The notes beneath the pieces were generated by a model, which was not told where the DNA came from, did not search any database, and saw nothing but the letters and a program-made list of their open reading frames with translations. Made by a program: the position numbers and the translations under genes. From Dipteris shenzhenensis (taxonomy: Eukaryota; Polypodiophyta; Polypodiopsida; Gleicheniales): 64,000 nt of DNA. This document shows, piece after piece, positions 44,085 through 54,397 of this stretch. The stretch lies in NCBI GenBank assembly GCA_047967505.1, contig CM106539.1, one strand, 5' to 3'. Position 1 is the stretch's first letter. Every line of letters starts with the position of its first letter.

Positions 44085-44124
44085 GGTGCAAGAAATGTAC
44101 TCAGAAGTGTCGTGAAGATCTCTG
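44085..44124 (-). other. Copia leader next to gag
   Basis: Short leader before the gag start. It holds the ATCTCTG (44118-44124) that is repeated after the LINE-A insert at 50518-50524. Confidence 0.6.
44118..44124. repeat. Target-site duplication, left copy, LINE-A copy 2
   Basis: ATCTCTG, repeated at 50518-50524 right after the A-run. Only seven bases, but positioned as expected. Confidence 0.6.
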
Positions 44125-44144
44125 TATGAATCAACTGCAAATAC

Positions 44145-44460
44145 ACTGCTCCGCCTCCTCTCCTTGCCTCCGCCCCCTCCCCCCTGCTGCTCCCCCTCTC
44201 CCCCTGCCTCCGCCCCTTCCCCCCTGCTGCTCCGCTCCCTCTCCCTGCTGTCCCGCCCCCTCCCTTGCTGTCCCGCCCCCTCCCTGCTTGCTCTCCCGCC
44301 CCCTCTCTTCCTCTCACTCCTCCCTTTCTTCTCCTCTCCCTTCCCCTCCCTCCTTGCCCCTCTCCCCTCTCAGCCTTAGCCCCTCTCCTCCTTCCCTCCC
44401 CTTCCCCCCTGCTTCCTCCTAGCCTCCTTTCCCCTCCCTTGCCCCTCGCAGTTTTTTTGG
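44145..44460 (+). other. LINE-A copy 2 5' region, C/T-rich
   Basis: Repeats of CTCCCTGCTGTCCCGCCCC type and C/T runs before ORF1, shorter than in copy 1. A variable number of repeats would explain the difference. Confidence 0.75.
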
Positions 44461-44513
44461 AACGGAAGGAGCCTTTTTTCCTGTTCGAGTCGGCCTCCTC
44501 ACCTTGATTGGCG

Positions 44514-46055
44514 ATGGATTCCCCGTCAGCCAATCCTACTCCATCTCCACCGGCCGCGAAAACTATCACTTTCTCTAAAGACGAGTTGCAGCAGCTCAGA
44601 AAGGATGTAGAGATTGAGTGCTCTACCACTTTGTTAGCACGCATCTTCGGGTCTCACCCTTCCAGATCCCAAGCCAGAGACTGGATGCTTGCGGCTCTCC
44701 CCCCAGACCTCGCTCCTCGATTGGTAGATGTTCGCCTTCTCGGACGAGGTTTCTTCCAGGTTGTTTTTGACACTCCAGAGGCTGCGAGCACTGTGCTCAA
44801 GGCCGAGCTTTTACACCTGGGACACAGGAAGATCTTCTTTGAAGCCTTTCACCTTGGTTTCGACCCAGTTGAGGCAGATAAGAAATTCTTTTCGCTCTTC
44901 ATCAGGTTCCCCGGGCTTCCCCAGGTTTACTATCGACTTCTTTCTGTTATTGGGGAGCATTTTGGCGTAGTTGCTGAGATCCCACCCCTCCCTGGGTTGC
45001 CATTGACTGCAGCAGAGGCAACCAAGGCTGATGGGGTTCCTAGAGTTAGGGTCCTTTGCAAGGATCCTAACCTCGAGATGGACCACGTCATGATACAGCG
45101 CCCGGATGGTTCCTTTTTTCGCCAGAGAGTGGAGATCTCAGGCAGGCAGGACCAGTGCAGGATTTGCAGGACCTCGGGACACTTTGCCAGGGATTGTCCC
45201 AGAAAGAAGAAAAGGCCTAAGAAGACCTCTGGTACAGCTACCGCCTCAGGGCATTGACAGGGGGGACAGGGGGGGAGATTAGACCCGGCACTTGCCCCTC
45301 GACCTCGACAGAGGGGTGGTACAGGTCCAGCTCCTGCTCCTCATTCTTCACGTGGCGGTCCTGCTCAGTCAGGTGGTGGTACAGGTCCAGTACCTATTCC
45401 TCGGCCTCATCAGGGGGGTGGTACAGGTCCTGCTCCTCGACCCCCACCTCCCTCAGGCACACGCGACGCTTTACAGTGGGTTCCAGTACGTGTGCAGGTC
45501 CCTCCTTCAGTTCACGAGGGTACCTTAGTAGACTCTGCTTCACCTCGAGCTGTCCTTCCTGTCTCACCTTGCACAGTCCGAGACGCTGAAGCTTCGACCT
45601 CCTCCCCAGTTGCAGCTTCTTCCTTAGATCCAGCACTGCCAGATGTTCCTCTTGAGGACGGAGAGATTTCCGCGGCTGGGCAGACACCGGGTAGAGAGCC
45701 TTCCTCACTCCCTCCCTTGGACAGGGGGAAGGGGATAGCTTACACTGTTGATCCTCTTCCCTCACAAGGGATCCTTCGTACTCCGGTGTCTGGATTGCTC
45801 CACAGGAACTCATTTTCAGCCTTGGCAGAGAGTTCAGATTTCCCAGAGGAGGAGTTTGTGCCCGCTACTTTTGGGGAGCCAGTGGTTGGATTTCCTATTG
45901 ACAGGGCTTCTTCTTCAGGTGCCAGGATTCTTTCCCCTATTGACTTTCCTCCACTGGGTTCCTTCCCTCCATCCAGGAGGTCTTCCCCTGTTGAGGGGTT
46001 TGTTTCCGCCACTAGGTCGGGTAAGGTGTTCCACTCTACATCCTCCCGTCGATGA
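44514..46055 (+). pseudogene. LINE-A copy 2 ORF1
   Basis: The ATG at 44514 (M-D-S-P-S-A-N-P-T) follows an in-frame TGA, so it fixes the start. The DUF4283-like part has T-F-S-K-D-E-L-Q-Q-L, R-L-L-G-R-G-F-F-Q-V-V-F-D, I-R-F-P-G-L-P-Q-V-Y and I-G-E-H-F-G-V-V-A-E-I. The CCHC knuckle lies near residues 215-228. A single TGA at 45255-45257 replaces the CGA found at the same place in the minus-strand fragment (32640). Behind it the same frame runs on through the Gly/Pro-rich repeats and F-S-A-L-A-E-S-S-D-F to S-S-R-R-stop at 46055. Apart from that stop the 514-codon frame is complete. Confidence 0.85.
46052..46055 (+). promoter_or_regulatory. ORF1 stop / ORF2 start overlap (ATGA)
   Basis: The ORF1 TGA and ORF2 ATG share CGATGAGG. 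The same four-base overlap occurs at 37163-37166, 30336-30339 and, on the minus strand, 61219-61216. It suggests termination-reinitiation for ORF2 translation. Confidence 0.7.
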
Positions 46056-49000
46056 GGATTATCAGTTGGAACATACAGGGCCTAGGTGGCGTCCCACATC
46101 GCCGCCGCAGACAGCTGATCCGGGATCAGCTTCATCCAGGTGTTACTGGGGGTCCCATTGATATATTATTTATTCAAGAGCACAAGCTGGATTATAGAGA
46201 TTGTGCCAAGTCAGGCAAGTTGCTTTCAGGACATACTTTTTGGTCGCCTGCATTGGGCACTAGGGGAGGCACTTCTATTTCAGTTTCGCAGTCGGTTCTC
46301 CCCTTAGTTGTTGGGCACGGAGTCATTATCCCCTCTAGAGCTCAGTGGATTATTCTTTTGATTGGAGGGCGTAAGGTTGGCTTCCTCAACCTATATGCCT
46401 CCAACATTAGAGGGGAACGTGTCCTTATGTGGAAGACTTTGCTCTCCTGGGCCCCCATTGTGGATTCTTGGGTGATTGGAGGTGACTTTAACATGGTCGA
46501 GTTACCTTCAGACAAAAAAGGGGGTAGAGAAGGCGGACTTCACTCTTTGGAGAGAGCAACTTGGGATGCCTTCCTTTTCCATTTCTGTGGCAGAGATACT
46601 TGGTGTGATGATGCCTTTCTTATTCAGCCACAGTCCCTCCTGTTCTCTTGGTCGAACAGGAGGCAACAGATGCCTATTCATGCACGCATTGACAGATTTT
46701 ATGTAGATGACTGGGCACTTGACAGAGGGGGATCGGTATGCATTGCTGCGGGGGTTTCCACCTCAGACCATTTCCCTGTTGTTCTGGCTATCTCAGAGCC
46801 TCACTTGAGAGGCCGATCTGCCAGCATCAGGATCCCAGATGCCTTTTACACAGAGGAGGACCTTACAGAGGCAGCCCTACGGGTATGGTTTGCTCATGTC
46901 CAGGGAGGGCAGCCACATCCTTCACATTTAGCCGCTGCCCTCTCTGGTATTAGCGACTTTTACTGCTCAGTTGCTTCTACCAGGAGACGAGATATTCTCA
47001 GACGTGAGATTGGTGTTCGCCAGCAGTTAGCAGCTTTGCAGAGGGAAGAGCAGAAACGGCCTTCAGATGCTTGGATTCAGGAGCGCCTTGCTGCAGCGAG
47101 GGCTCACTTGCAGTTATTGCTTGATCAGAGAGCAGAGTATGCCTTTCATGCACGGGAGTCCTTCTGGATTCAGATGGGTGGTAGAGTCAATAAACACTTC
47201 TTCTCTACTCTTGGCCCTAGACATAGTAGAGAGAGTGTATCTCAGCTTATTGACTCACATGGGGTTTTACAGACAGAGCCAGATGACGTCTTACGCATAG
47301 CTTCAGATTTCTATGCCACCCTCCTTACTGCTGATCCTGAGACACACGATATAGAGGATGCTAGACAGGCTATTTGGCAGAGTATCCCAGTGTTGGTGAA
47401 TCCGGATATGCATGTTCTACTTGACGCACCTTTCACCAACACAGAGTTCAGGACTGCACTTTCAGCCCTTCACAAGGGCAAGTGCCCAGGTTTAGATGGC
47501 CTCACTCCGTCTTTTTTCATTGCATTTTGGGATATGATTGGAGACTATATTACTTCAGCCATGCAGGCCATTTGGGACTCAAGCGAGATGCCTGAATCGC
47601 TTACAGAGGGCCTCATCCACCTTATCCCAAAAGGAGGTAGCAGAAATTTATTGTCCCAGTGGAGGCCTATCACACTTCTGGGGACTTGTTACAAGATTCT
47701 GGCCAAGGCTATCAGCCTCCGATTGCAGCCACTTCTCCCTGATCTTATCCACGACACTCAGACGGGATTTGTGCATGGCAGAAGTATTTTTGATAACATT
47801 TTTTCTTTCTGGGAAGCTTCAGAGTGGGCCGTGCAGAGTGGCCAGAATCTTGCCACTCTACTGTTGGATTTTGAAAAAGCTTATGACAGAGTAGATTGGA
47901 GTTTTTTGGAGGGCACCCTACTACGCTTTGGATTCACTGATGTTTGGATCAGAGGTGTTTCCTCTTTGTACAGATCAGCCCATAGCCAGGTACTTATTGG
48001 TGGGGTAAGGGGTGAGAGATTTCAGATTTCGAGATCAGTCCGTCAGGGATGCCCCCTTGCTCCTTTCCTTTTTTTATTCGTGGCTGAAGCTATGAGCATC
48101 TATGTTAGATCTCAAGCTGACATCTTTGGGCTGAGACTTCCTATCAGAAGAGAAGAGGAGCTGCTTGACAGTGAGTTGGCTGATGACACAGCAATTTATT
48201 TGGATGCCTCTCCACAGACATTGACTTCTTTCAGGACAGCATTGGATTTATTTTGCTTGGCGGCAGGGGCGCAGATAAATTGGCATAAATCCAATGGCTT
48301 TTGGATCAGTGATGAGGACACTCCAGTTTGGGGACTTGACATAGGGTTCACTTGGGTTCAGAGGGGTGTGCCTATCAGGTATTTGGGCTGCCAGGTCGGC
48401 TTGGGTATTTCTACCACGCAGCAGTTTGCTCCCGTTTTGGAGAGCATCAGAAGGAAGCTTCTCTTTTGGAGCTCAGCCAAGCTGGATCTTGCCTCTAGAG
48501 TTGTGGTGGTCAACCAGGTCCTCTTGGCCACGGCCTGGTTTATTTGTTCATGTTGGTGCCGTTCTAGGGACTGCATCATTCAGCTCAGAAGACCGATCAG
48601 GAACTTTCTCTGGAGTGGGCTTGATGGCACAGCAGATGCCTTAGCCAGAGTAGCTTGGGAGACCCTCATCCTCCCTACACAGGATGGGGGTCTCAATATT
48701 ATTGATCCAGATTTACAGTGCAGAGCCTTACTTTGCAGCCTTACTTTGCAAGATAGTGGTGCGAGGACTTATGCCAGGACAGGAACCGTGGAAGGACTTT
48801 CTTATCAGCAGCATACAGAGGTGCACACCTTCCTCAGGAGGAGACTGGATGAGCAGTGTTAGATGGATTTTCACCTCAGCACACCTCAGATCACCTTCAT
48901 CCCCTCTCATGGTTGCCATTCTGAAAGCTTGGGCTAGTTTCAGAAGCTCTCTTCGGAGGATTCCTCCTTCCTCCCGGGAAGAGATTGATAGGCAGCCCAT

Positions 49001-50405
49001 CATGTGGAACGACAGTATTTTAGATGATCGTGGCAGACCACTGGGTGCCTCACTCTACATGGGGACCTGCTTCTTCTTTGGGATCTTGGAAAGCCTTCCG
49101 TAGGCTTCCAGAGGAAACCAAGTCAGGGTTGATAGGACATCTCAGAGGGAGTGCAGGGAGGATCTTGCAGATTGAGTCAGCCCTTCCAGAGGCTTGGATA
49201 GACACAGATGATATGCCTCTCACTACCTCCACTTGGGCAGGTACTTTCTCGAGAGGCGGGGTTCCACTTCAGGTCTTAGCCTTCCGAGGTGCACAGGAGG
49301 ATGCTTTGGTTTTCAGTGTCCAGGATGGTGGCAGATTGCTCAGATCTACAGATGATATATTGCTTGAGTCTGCTTTTCAGCCTATCAGGGTCGTAGGCCT
49401 TTTGATGCAGGGATCAGATTCAGAGTGGTTCTTAGACCCTGACCCCCAGTTACTCTCCACCGGGTCTTGGAGACTTTGGCTCTATGGAGGAGTTCCCATC
49501 AGGTATTTACAGTGGGACCCCGGAGAGTGGGAGTGGATTGACGCGGGGCATCGAGAGAAGACCATCCCCTTCTTTCGTTACACGGTCAGTAATGCCAGGA
49601 GATTTCAGCTCAGTAGTAGAGGTTGGAGACCCTCCAGAGTTCCTCATTGGGAGACTTTTGGTATTACTGCGGATCAGCAGAGGTACTTCTGGAGGAGGCT
49701 CTGGAAATCCCACAGGAATAGAAAGATCACTATCTTCTTTTGGCTTTCTATTCATGGAGGGATTGCAGTGAACCTTTGGAGGTCCAGATTCGGAGCCCAG
49801 ATTCGGAGCCGACCCTACTTGCCCTTGTTGCCTTTCTGCTTCGGAGTCTATTTAGCATTGCTTATGGGATTGCAGACAGGCGAGATTGATTTGGATGGGG
49901 ATAGCCAGGATCTTCAGTCACTTTGCCCATTCCCCACTCTTTATGACTTGGGGCTCGGTGGCTTGGCTTTCTCTTACAGGACCTCAGGTTTTCTATGAGG
50001 GACTTGACTCCTCCCGGGCCATTTCAGTTCGACATCATCGGGTTGAGCTCTGCTCGTTGGATGTGGTTACACACCGTCCTTTTACAGCTGTACATGCCTC
50101 TGTGGATACTTCTTGGGAGATTATAGCGAGCATAGCAGCCTGGCATATCTGGAGATCCAGATGCACAGAGGCTATGGAGGGTACTCAGGTTCATCCCTCG
50201 CACACATTGGCTAGTATCTGGACAGACATCGTACACACTCTGATGGCCCGTATGGACGGGTATGCAGGGGGACTCCCGTGCAGCCTCAGCTAGGAGGGCT
50301 TCTTTCTTCAGGGAATGGAAGGATTCTCCTTTCTTCTCTGAATCTACTACAGGGTTGAGATGGCACTTTCAGCCTCAGCCTTGGTTTCTTTCCACCTCAC
50401 TCTGA
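46052..50405 (+). pseudogene. LINE-A copy 2 ORF2 (endonuclease and RT)
   Basis: A 936-codon open frame to 48862 covers an intact endonuclease (I-Q-E-H-K near residue 43, G-G-D-F-N near 150, S-D-H-F near 240), linker, and RT with I-P-K-G-G, L-L-D-F-E-K-A-Y-D-R-V-D-W, R-Q-G-C-P-L-A-P-F-L-F and S-E-L-A-D-D-T-A-I-Y (about residue 708). At about 48726 a 13-base tandem duplication (GCCTTACTTTGCA twice) shifts the frame. About 20 bases are missing at 49060, and a second 13-base duplication (CCAGATTCGGAGC twice) lies at about 49790. The zinc knuckle, helical tail and terminal stop (50403-50405) remain readable across frames. Endonuclease and polymerase domains could still be made as a truncated protein. 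Confidence 0.88.
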
Positions 50406-50517
50406 GGCGGTTTTTTTTAATTATCCTCATGATTTCATGATGTATTCCGCTTTGAGCTTGCTCTCGCGGGTTTTTGTTCTTACTTAATAGAAGTCTTTTT
50501 CATGGAAAAAAAAAAAA

Positions 50518-50524
50518 ATCTCTG
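50518..50524. repeat. Target-site duplication, right copy, LINE-A copy 2
   Basis: ATCTCTG after the poly(A) at 50506-50517. Copia leader sequence continues from here. Confidence 0.6.
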
Positions 50525-50899
50525 AACCGTCGGTGAAGATAGAACTGCAGAGTATAGAAAATATGATCTGTATTACAAGGCTTGTGGCAATGATGCCGGG
50601 AATAGCCAAGAGGCTTTACAAGGTTGAAAATGATGTGCACGATGCCGTGAGATAGCCGAATAGGCTTTACAATGGTGGCATGTGTGTGTGAAATCAAATG
50701 CTATCTGCCCACTGAATCAATCTGCAATGCCTCTGAACTTTGAAGTCTGCTCACTGAACTGATGAACGTAAGGTTTCAGGTAATGTAATGATGTGATGAA
50801 AGTGAATGGAAGAATCTCACAATCACTCAAGAGAACTCTCAATCTCACAATCTCTCTCACTCTCTCAAGAATCGCAATGCCTCAGCAGAAGGCAAGGAA
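50525..50899 (-). other. Copia leader, continued
   Basis: Between the primer-binding site and the LINE-A insert. No ORF. A GCCGGGAATAGCCAAGAGGC phrase recurs in altered form about 65 bases further on. Confidence 0.6.
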
Positions 50900-50911
50900 G
50901 CTCTGATACCA
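50900..50911 (-). other. Copia primer-binding site (tRNA-iMet)
   Basis: Plus strand GCTCTGATACCA, which is TGGTATCAGAGC on the element strand: a 12-base initiator tRNA-Met match next to the LTR. Confidence 0.88.
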
Positions 50912-51168
50912 TGACAAAATATGAAGAGGGGAGAGGAGAAGAGTGGAGATGAGGAGAGAGGGCACAGCTAGAGAGCACACCACAAATGACTAACTGTACA
51001 CTAGATTTAGTTGAAAAAATAGAATATATACAAACCCTTTTAGGGTTAGGGTTAGGGGATCTAACCCTTTCCTTTATAGCACTCTATAAGGTTAGTGCTA
51101 TGCACATATGATCACGTGATGGTGCTATGCACACATGATCACATGATGTTGAGCGTGAACTCTCAACA
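50912..51168 (-). repeat. Copia 5' LTR
   Basis: 257 bases with TG...CA ends (plus strand TGACAAAATATG ... CTCTCAACA; on the element strand it starts TGTTGAGAGTT). Contains a TTAGGGTTAGGGTTAGGG stretch near 51040-51058. No second copy in the window, so the outer boundary is by TG/CA and position only. Confidence 0.7.
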
Positions 51169-51179
51169 TGGTTTTGGAG

Positions 51180-51275
51180 GAGACTATCACAGAAGATCTC
51201 TCTCTTCTTTTGGATCTGTATTCATGGAGGGATTGTAAATAATAAGTGGAGGGAGATCCATGCACAGCAAATATC
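51180..51275 (+). pseudogene. LINE-A-like ORF2 scrap
   Basis: W-R-R-L-S-Q-K-I-S-L-F-F-W-I-C-I-H-G-G-I matches W-R-R-L-W-K...K-I-T-I-F-F-W-L-S-I-H-G-G-I in front of the zinc knuckle of LINE-A, diverged. Only about 95 bases. Confidence 0.6.
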
Positions 51276-51279
51276 AATA

Positions 51280-51868
51280 TTGGTAGCTGAGCCTCCTCCC
51301 CATCACCACTTCTCGCCCTGCCTTCCTCCCTCTCTCTGCCTTTTCCCCCTTGCTGCTGTCTCCCCTCTCTCCTCCTGCCTCCCTCTCCCTCCCCTTCCTC
51401 TTCTCCCCCCAGCTATCTCCCGTTTCCGCCTGCTCTTCCCCGCCCCTCCCTCCCCGCCACTGCTGCCCCCCCCCCTTCCCTGCTGATGTCCCCCCCTCCC
51501 CGCTCCCTCCCCTCTGCTGCCTCCCCTTCCCTCTCTGCTGCTGCTCCCCTCCCCTCACCCGTCCTCTTCCACCTCCCTCCTCGTTGCTGCCCATCGCCCA
51601 TCCCTTCCGTTTCGTCTCCCTCCCTCCCTACCCCATATTGCTGCCTCCCGTCCTTCCCTCCTGCTTCTGCCTGTGTGCTGTTCCTCCTCTCCGTCCCATG
51701 CTGCTGTCCCTCTCCTCCCTTCCTGCCTGCTGCCTCCCTCCCCGCTGCTGCGTCCTTCCCTCCTGCTTCTGCCCATCTGCTGTTCTTTCCTTCCATCCCA
51801 TGCTGCTGTCCCTCTCCTCCCTCCCCGCCTGCTGCCTCTCCCCTCCCTCCCCTTCCCTTCCCTCTCTT
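51280..51868 (+). repeat. C/T-rich tract, possible orphan LINE 5' region
   Basis: Pyrimidine-rich repeats (CTGCTTCTGCC...TGCTGTTC...CCATGCTGCTGTCCCTCTCC occurs twice, about 110 bases apart near 51660 and 51770). Long Pro/Ser and, on the other strand, Gly/Glu/Arg frames are compositional. No ORF1 follows; an LTR begins at 51871. Confidence 0.65.
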
Positions 51869-51870
51869 TG

Positions 51871-52190
51871 TGAAGATGCAAGACATGGAATGGAAAGGAA
51901 AGTAGAAAAGCAAGACTAGGCAAACGTAATGGAAATGAAAGAATGCTAGAAGGAAATGTACAACCAAGCAAAGTACTTACATAATCAAGAAAGGCTTGAG
52001 GCTTGATCGATTTGACATGAGAAAGTACAATGCGTTTATAGTATAGGCACACACACTCTAAGTGTCAAATGTATATGGGATAAGTCCCATAGTGACATGT
52101 GGCACTCTAGGATATAAAGTAGTATAGTACTACTCTAGAGCTCAATAGAAACACACTAAAAGTCACTCAAATCGACTCCATTTCCTAACA
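51871..52190 (-). repeat. 3' LTR of gag-only element
   Basis: Plus strand TGAAGATGCAAGACATGG ... CATTTCCTAACA. Matches 54398-54693 with substitutions and several small indels. Confidence 0.8.
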
Positions 52191-52201
52191 CCCCCCCATG
52201 G
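52191..52201 (-). other. Polypurine tract
   Basis: Plus strand CCCCCCCATGG; on the element strand CCATGGGGGGG directly before TGTTAGG of the LTR. Confidence 0.65.
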
Positions 52202-52640
52202 AGGAAAGGTAAGGGACTACTGGAATGGAACCAAGAATAGAACATGACGGTCATCAAAACTGTGCATGCCGGTCTAGAACTAGACATGGTTCCCACACAA
52301 TCTCAGAGGCAAGTGAGCATGGCTTAGAGGCTAGTGAGCATAACATCTCATCTAGCATGGCTCAGAGGCTCATCATGCATGGATGCATGATCAACTTAGA
52401 GGTCTAGGAGACCAATGCACCAACAAATAGACCTATCAAAGCCAAAAACACATGGCTCCCATAGTATATCCCCTCTTGGCTCCAGGGGCTAATGAGAGAC
52501 ATGGAGCCACACACCAAAGCAAAATAGGAAAATACATCTTTTTAGGAGGACTATCCAAGGCAGAGAACCTTTGACTCAACACACATGATCTATTGCATTC
52601 ATTTTTGGGAAACACCCCCAATGCAGAGTACCCAAATATA
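52202..52640 (-). other. Internal non-coding region
   Basis: Between gag and the polypurine tract. Contains repeats of GCATGGCTCAGAGGCT and TAGTGAGCA types near 52310-52375. No pol homology. Confidence 0.55.
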
Positions 52641-52881
52641 TCATGCTTAGAAAGCAAAATTATGATCTCCATCATCCTCTAGATGTTGGAGACACACAGT
52701 AAGAGCGTGATTATGTGTCAGATGGTCATCTTCGTCTGCATCATCAAAAAGAGCGTTCTTAAAGCGAGAAATCCCTTCCATACTTGTCATCAGGACAGCC
52801 ATTTTGTCCTCGTCATCCGGGCAACACTTCAAATTGGAGAGTTGTTGAACTAAGGATTGAATTTTTGCTATATGTGCACTC

Positions 52882-52898
52882 AAAGTATTAGACTCTTC
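52882..52898. repeat. Target-site duplication, left copy
   Basis: AAAGTATTAGACTCTTC, repeated at 53436-53452 after the poly(A) of the inserted LINE-A. The longest and clearest duplication in the window. Confidence 0.92.
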
Positions 52899-53435
52899 TC
52901 TTACAGGACCTCAGGTTTTCTATGAGGGAGTTGAATCCTCTCGGGCCATTTCAGTTCGACGTCATCGGATTGAGTCCTGCTCGTTGGATGTGGTACCACG
53001 CCATCCGTTTACAGCTGTACATGCCTCTGTGGATACTTCTTGGGAGATTCTAGCGAGCATAGCAGCCTGGCATATCTGGAGAGCCAGATGCACAGAGGCT
53101 ATGGAGGGTACTCAGGTTCATCCCTCGCATACATTGGCTAGTATCTGGACATACATCGTACACACTCTGATGGCCGTATGGACGGGTATGCAGGGGGACT
53201 CCCGTGCAGCCTCAGCTAGGAGGGCTTCTTTCTTCAGGGAATGGAAGGATTCTCCTTTCTTCTCTGAAACTACTACAGGGTTGAGATGGCACTTTCAGCC
53301 TCAGCCCTGGTTTTTTTCCACCTCACTCTGAGGGGTTTTTATTTATCCTCATGATTTCATGATGTATTCCGCTTTGAGCTTGCTCTCGCGGGTTTTTGTT
53401 CTTACTTAATAGAAGTCTTTTTCATGAAAAAAAAA
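52899..53435 (+). mobile_element. LINE-A fragment, 5'-truncated, in gag
   Basis: Last 0.54 kb of LINE-A (from TCTTACAGGACCTCAGG to poly(A) near 53427), with the open end of ORF2 (52984-53331) reading A-A-W-H-I-W-R-A-R-C ... F-S-T-S-L. The exact duplication on both sides shows target-primed insertion. Confidence 0.92.
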
Positions 53436-53452
53436 AAAGTATTAGACTCTTC
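53436..53452. repeat. Target-site duplication, right copy
   Basis: AAAGTATTAGACTCTTC. The leading A bases may belong to the tail. Confidence 0.9.
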
Positions 53453-54383
53453 CATATTTAGCTTATAAAATTGCATTTTCAAAATACCTTGGAGTTGGTG
53501 ATCTTGTTACCAAATATATTCTCGAGGCGTGCCCAAATCTCCTTTGCCTTGAAGTCGATGTGATGAATCAATGAATCATCTAGGCAAAGACCGATGATTG
53601 CGATGGCCCTCGAATTGTGTTGCTTCCAAATCTTTTGTGTTTGAGGCTCCGTTGATGCCTCAAGTGCTTCATCATCTTCGATGGCATCCCAAACATTCTC
53701 CTTCATGAGAAGGAGTTGCACTTTTGTTTGCCATGTAGGGAATCCGTCCCCCTTGAATTTGTCCACAAGAAGAGAGTTGGTGGAAAGTGAACCCAGAAAG
53801 CTGGTAGTAGGAGAGAGAAGAGTGATGGATAGAATGAAGGGCACAAGCGAACTGAGGGAGAAATGGAGGGCTGAGGAAGAAATGGGAAAAAATGGTGGAC
53901 AAAGGAAGAAATGGGAAGAAATAGGAGAAATGGCGGTCAAAGGAAAATATGGCGGGCACAATGGAGATGTAGGAGAGGAAGGAATGGCGGGCAGAACAGC
54001 AACGGGTAGAGAAGAGGAGCAGGCAAGCCGTATGGGCAGACTGTATGGCACAACAGTCCGTACTGTTGTACGGCTGTTCGTACTACTAGTACAGATAGAG
54101 AAGTGGACAGAAATGACAAGCTTGCTGCTTGCTGTGAGCTGGGCACTAGGCCAGGAGAATGGCACCTAGGAGTGAAGCATGGGGCTGCCACGAAAGGAGC
54201 TGAGCTGCCTCACACCATTGGAGTTGCCACGAGCCTTGAGTTGAGTTGCCATTGTTGGTGAGGCTCAGGGTGGAGGGAGTAGAGCTCAATATGGAATTGG
54301 AGAAGCCATTCCTCCAAGGGGAATGAGGAAGAGAGGCTTCAATGTCCTCAATCTCTTGTCTCAACCTCTTGGAAGATAGTCTA

Positions 54384-54395
54384 GCTCTGATACCA
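54384..54395 (-). other. Primer-binding site (tRNA-iMet) of gag-only element
   Basis: Plus strand GCTCTGATACCA, two bases from the LTR at 54398. Identical in sequence to the site of the copia element at 50900. Confidence 0.85.
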
Positions 54396-54397
54396 TA

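Larger units (their letters stand above)
44125..50517 (+). mobile_element. LINE-A copy 2, full length, nearly intact
   Basis: 6.4 kb with 5' region, ORF1, ORF2, 3' UTR and poly(A). Flanked by ATCTCTG at 44118-44124 and 50518-50524. It has one stop in ORF1 and three small indels in the second half of ORF2, the fewest lesions of the two full-length copies, so it is the best reference for the family in this window. Confidence 0.9.
33645..51168 (-). mobile_element. Ty1/copia element split by two LINE-A copies
   Basis: Minus-strand pieces lie in element order: 5' LTR 51168-50912, primer-binding site, leader 50899-50525, gag-protease-integrase 44124-41631, integrase end to RT and RNase H 34834-33645. 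The gaps are exactly the two LINE-A copies, each bounded by duplicated copia sequence. The 3' end (rest of RNase H, polypurine tract, 3' LTR) is lost where LINE-A 5' sequence begins at 33645. Confidence 0.88.
52645..54165 (-). pseudogene. Copia-type gag split by LINE-A
   Basis: Reading leftward, V-D-K-F-K-G-D-G-F-P-T-W-Q-T-K-V opens the capsid (about 53765), followed by W-D-A-I-E-D-D-E-A, A-I-I-G-L-C-L-D-D-S-L-I and W-A-R-L-E-N-I-F-G, all typical of UBN2 gag. Left of the LINE-A insert it resumes with S-A-H-I-A-K-I-Q-S-L-V-Q-Q-L and D-E-D-K-M-A-V-L-M-T-S-M. The stretch before the capsid (54165-53800) is Ser/Pro/Leu-rich and may not be protein. No CCHC knuckle. A small frame break lies near 53480. 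Confidence 0.7.

Noticed and set aside
44508-44513. TTG start two codons before the LINE-A ORF1 ATG
   Set aside because: A eukaryotic ORF1 should use the conserved ATG at 44514. TTG is not conserved as a start context and follows an in-frame stop.
51350-51967. Overlapping long ORFs on both strands (Pro/Ser-rich and Gly/Arg/Glu-rich)
   Set aside because: Long frames on both strands at once are expected from pyrimidine/purine asymmetry. No conserved motif.
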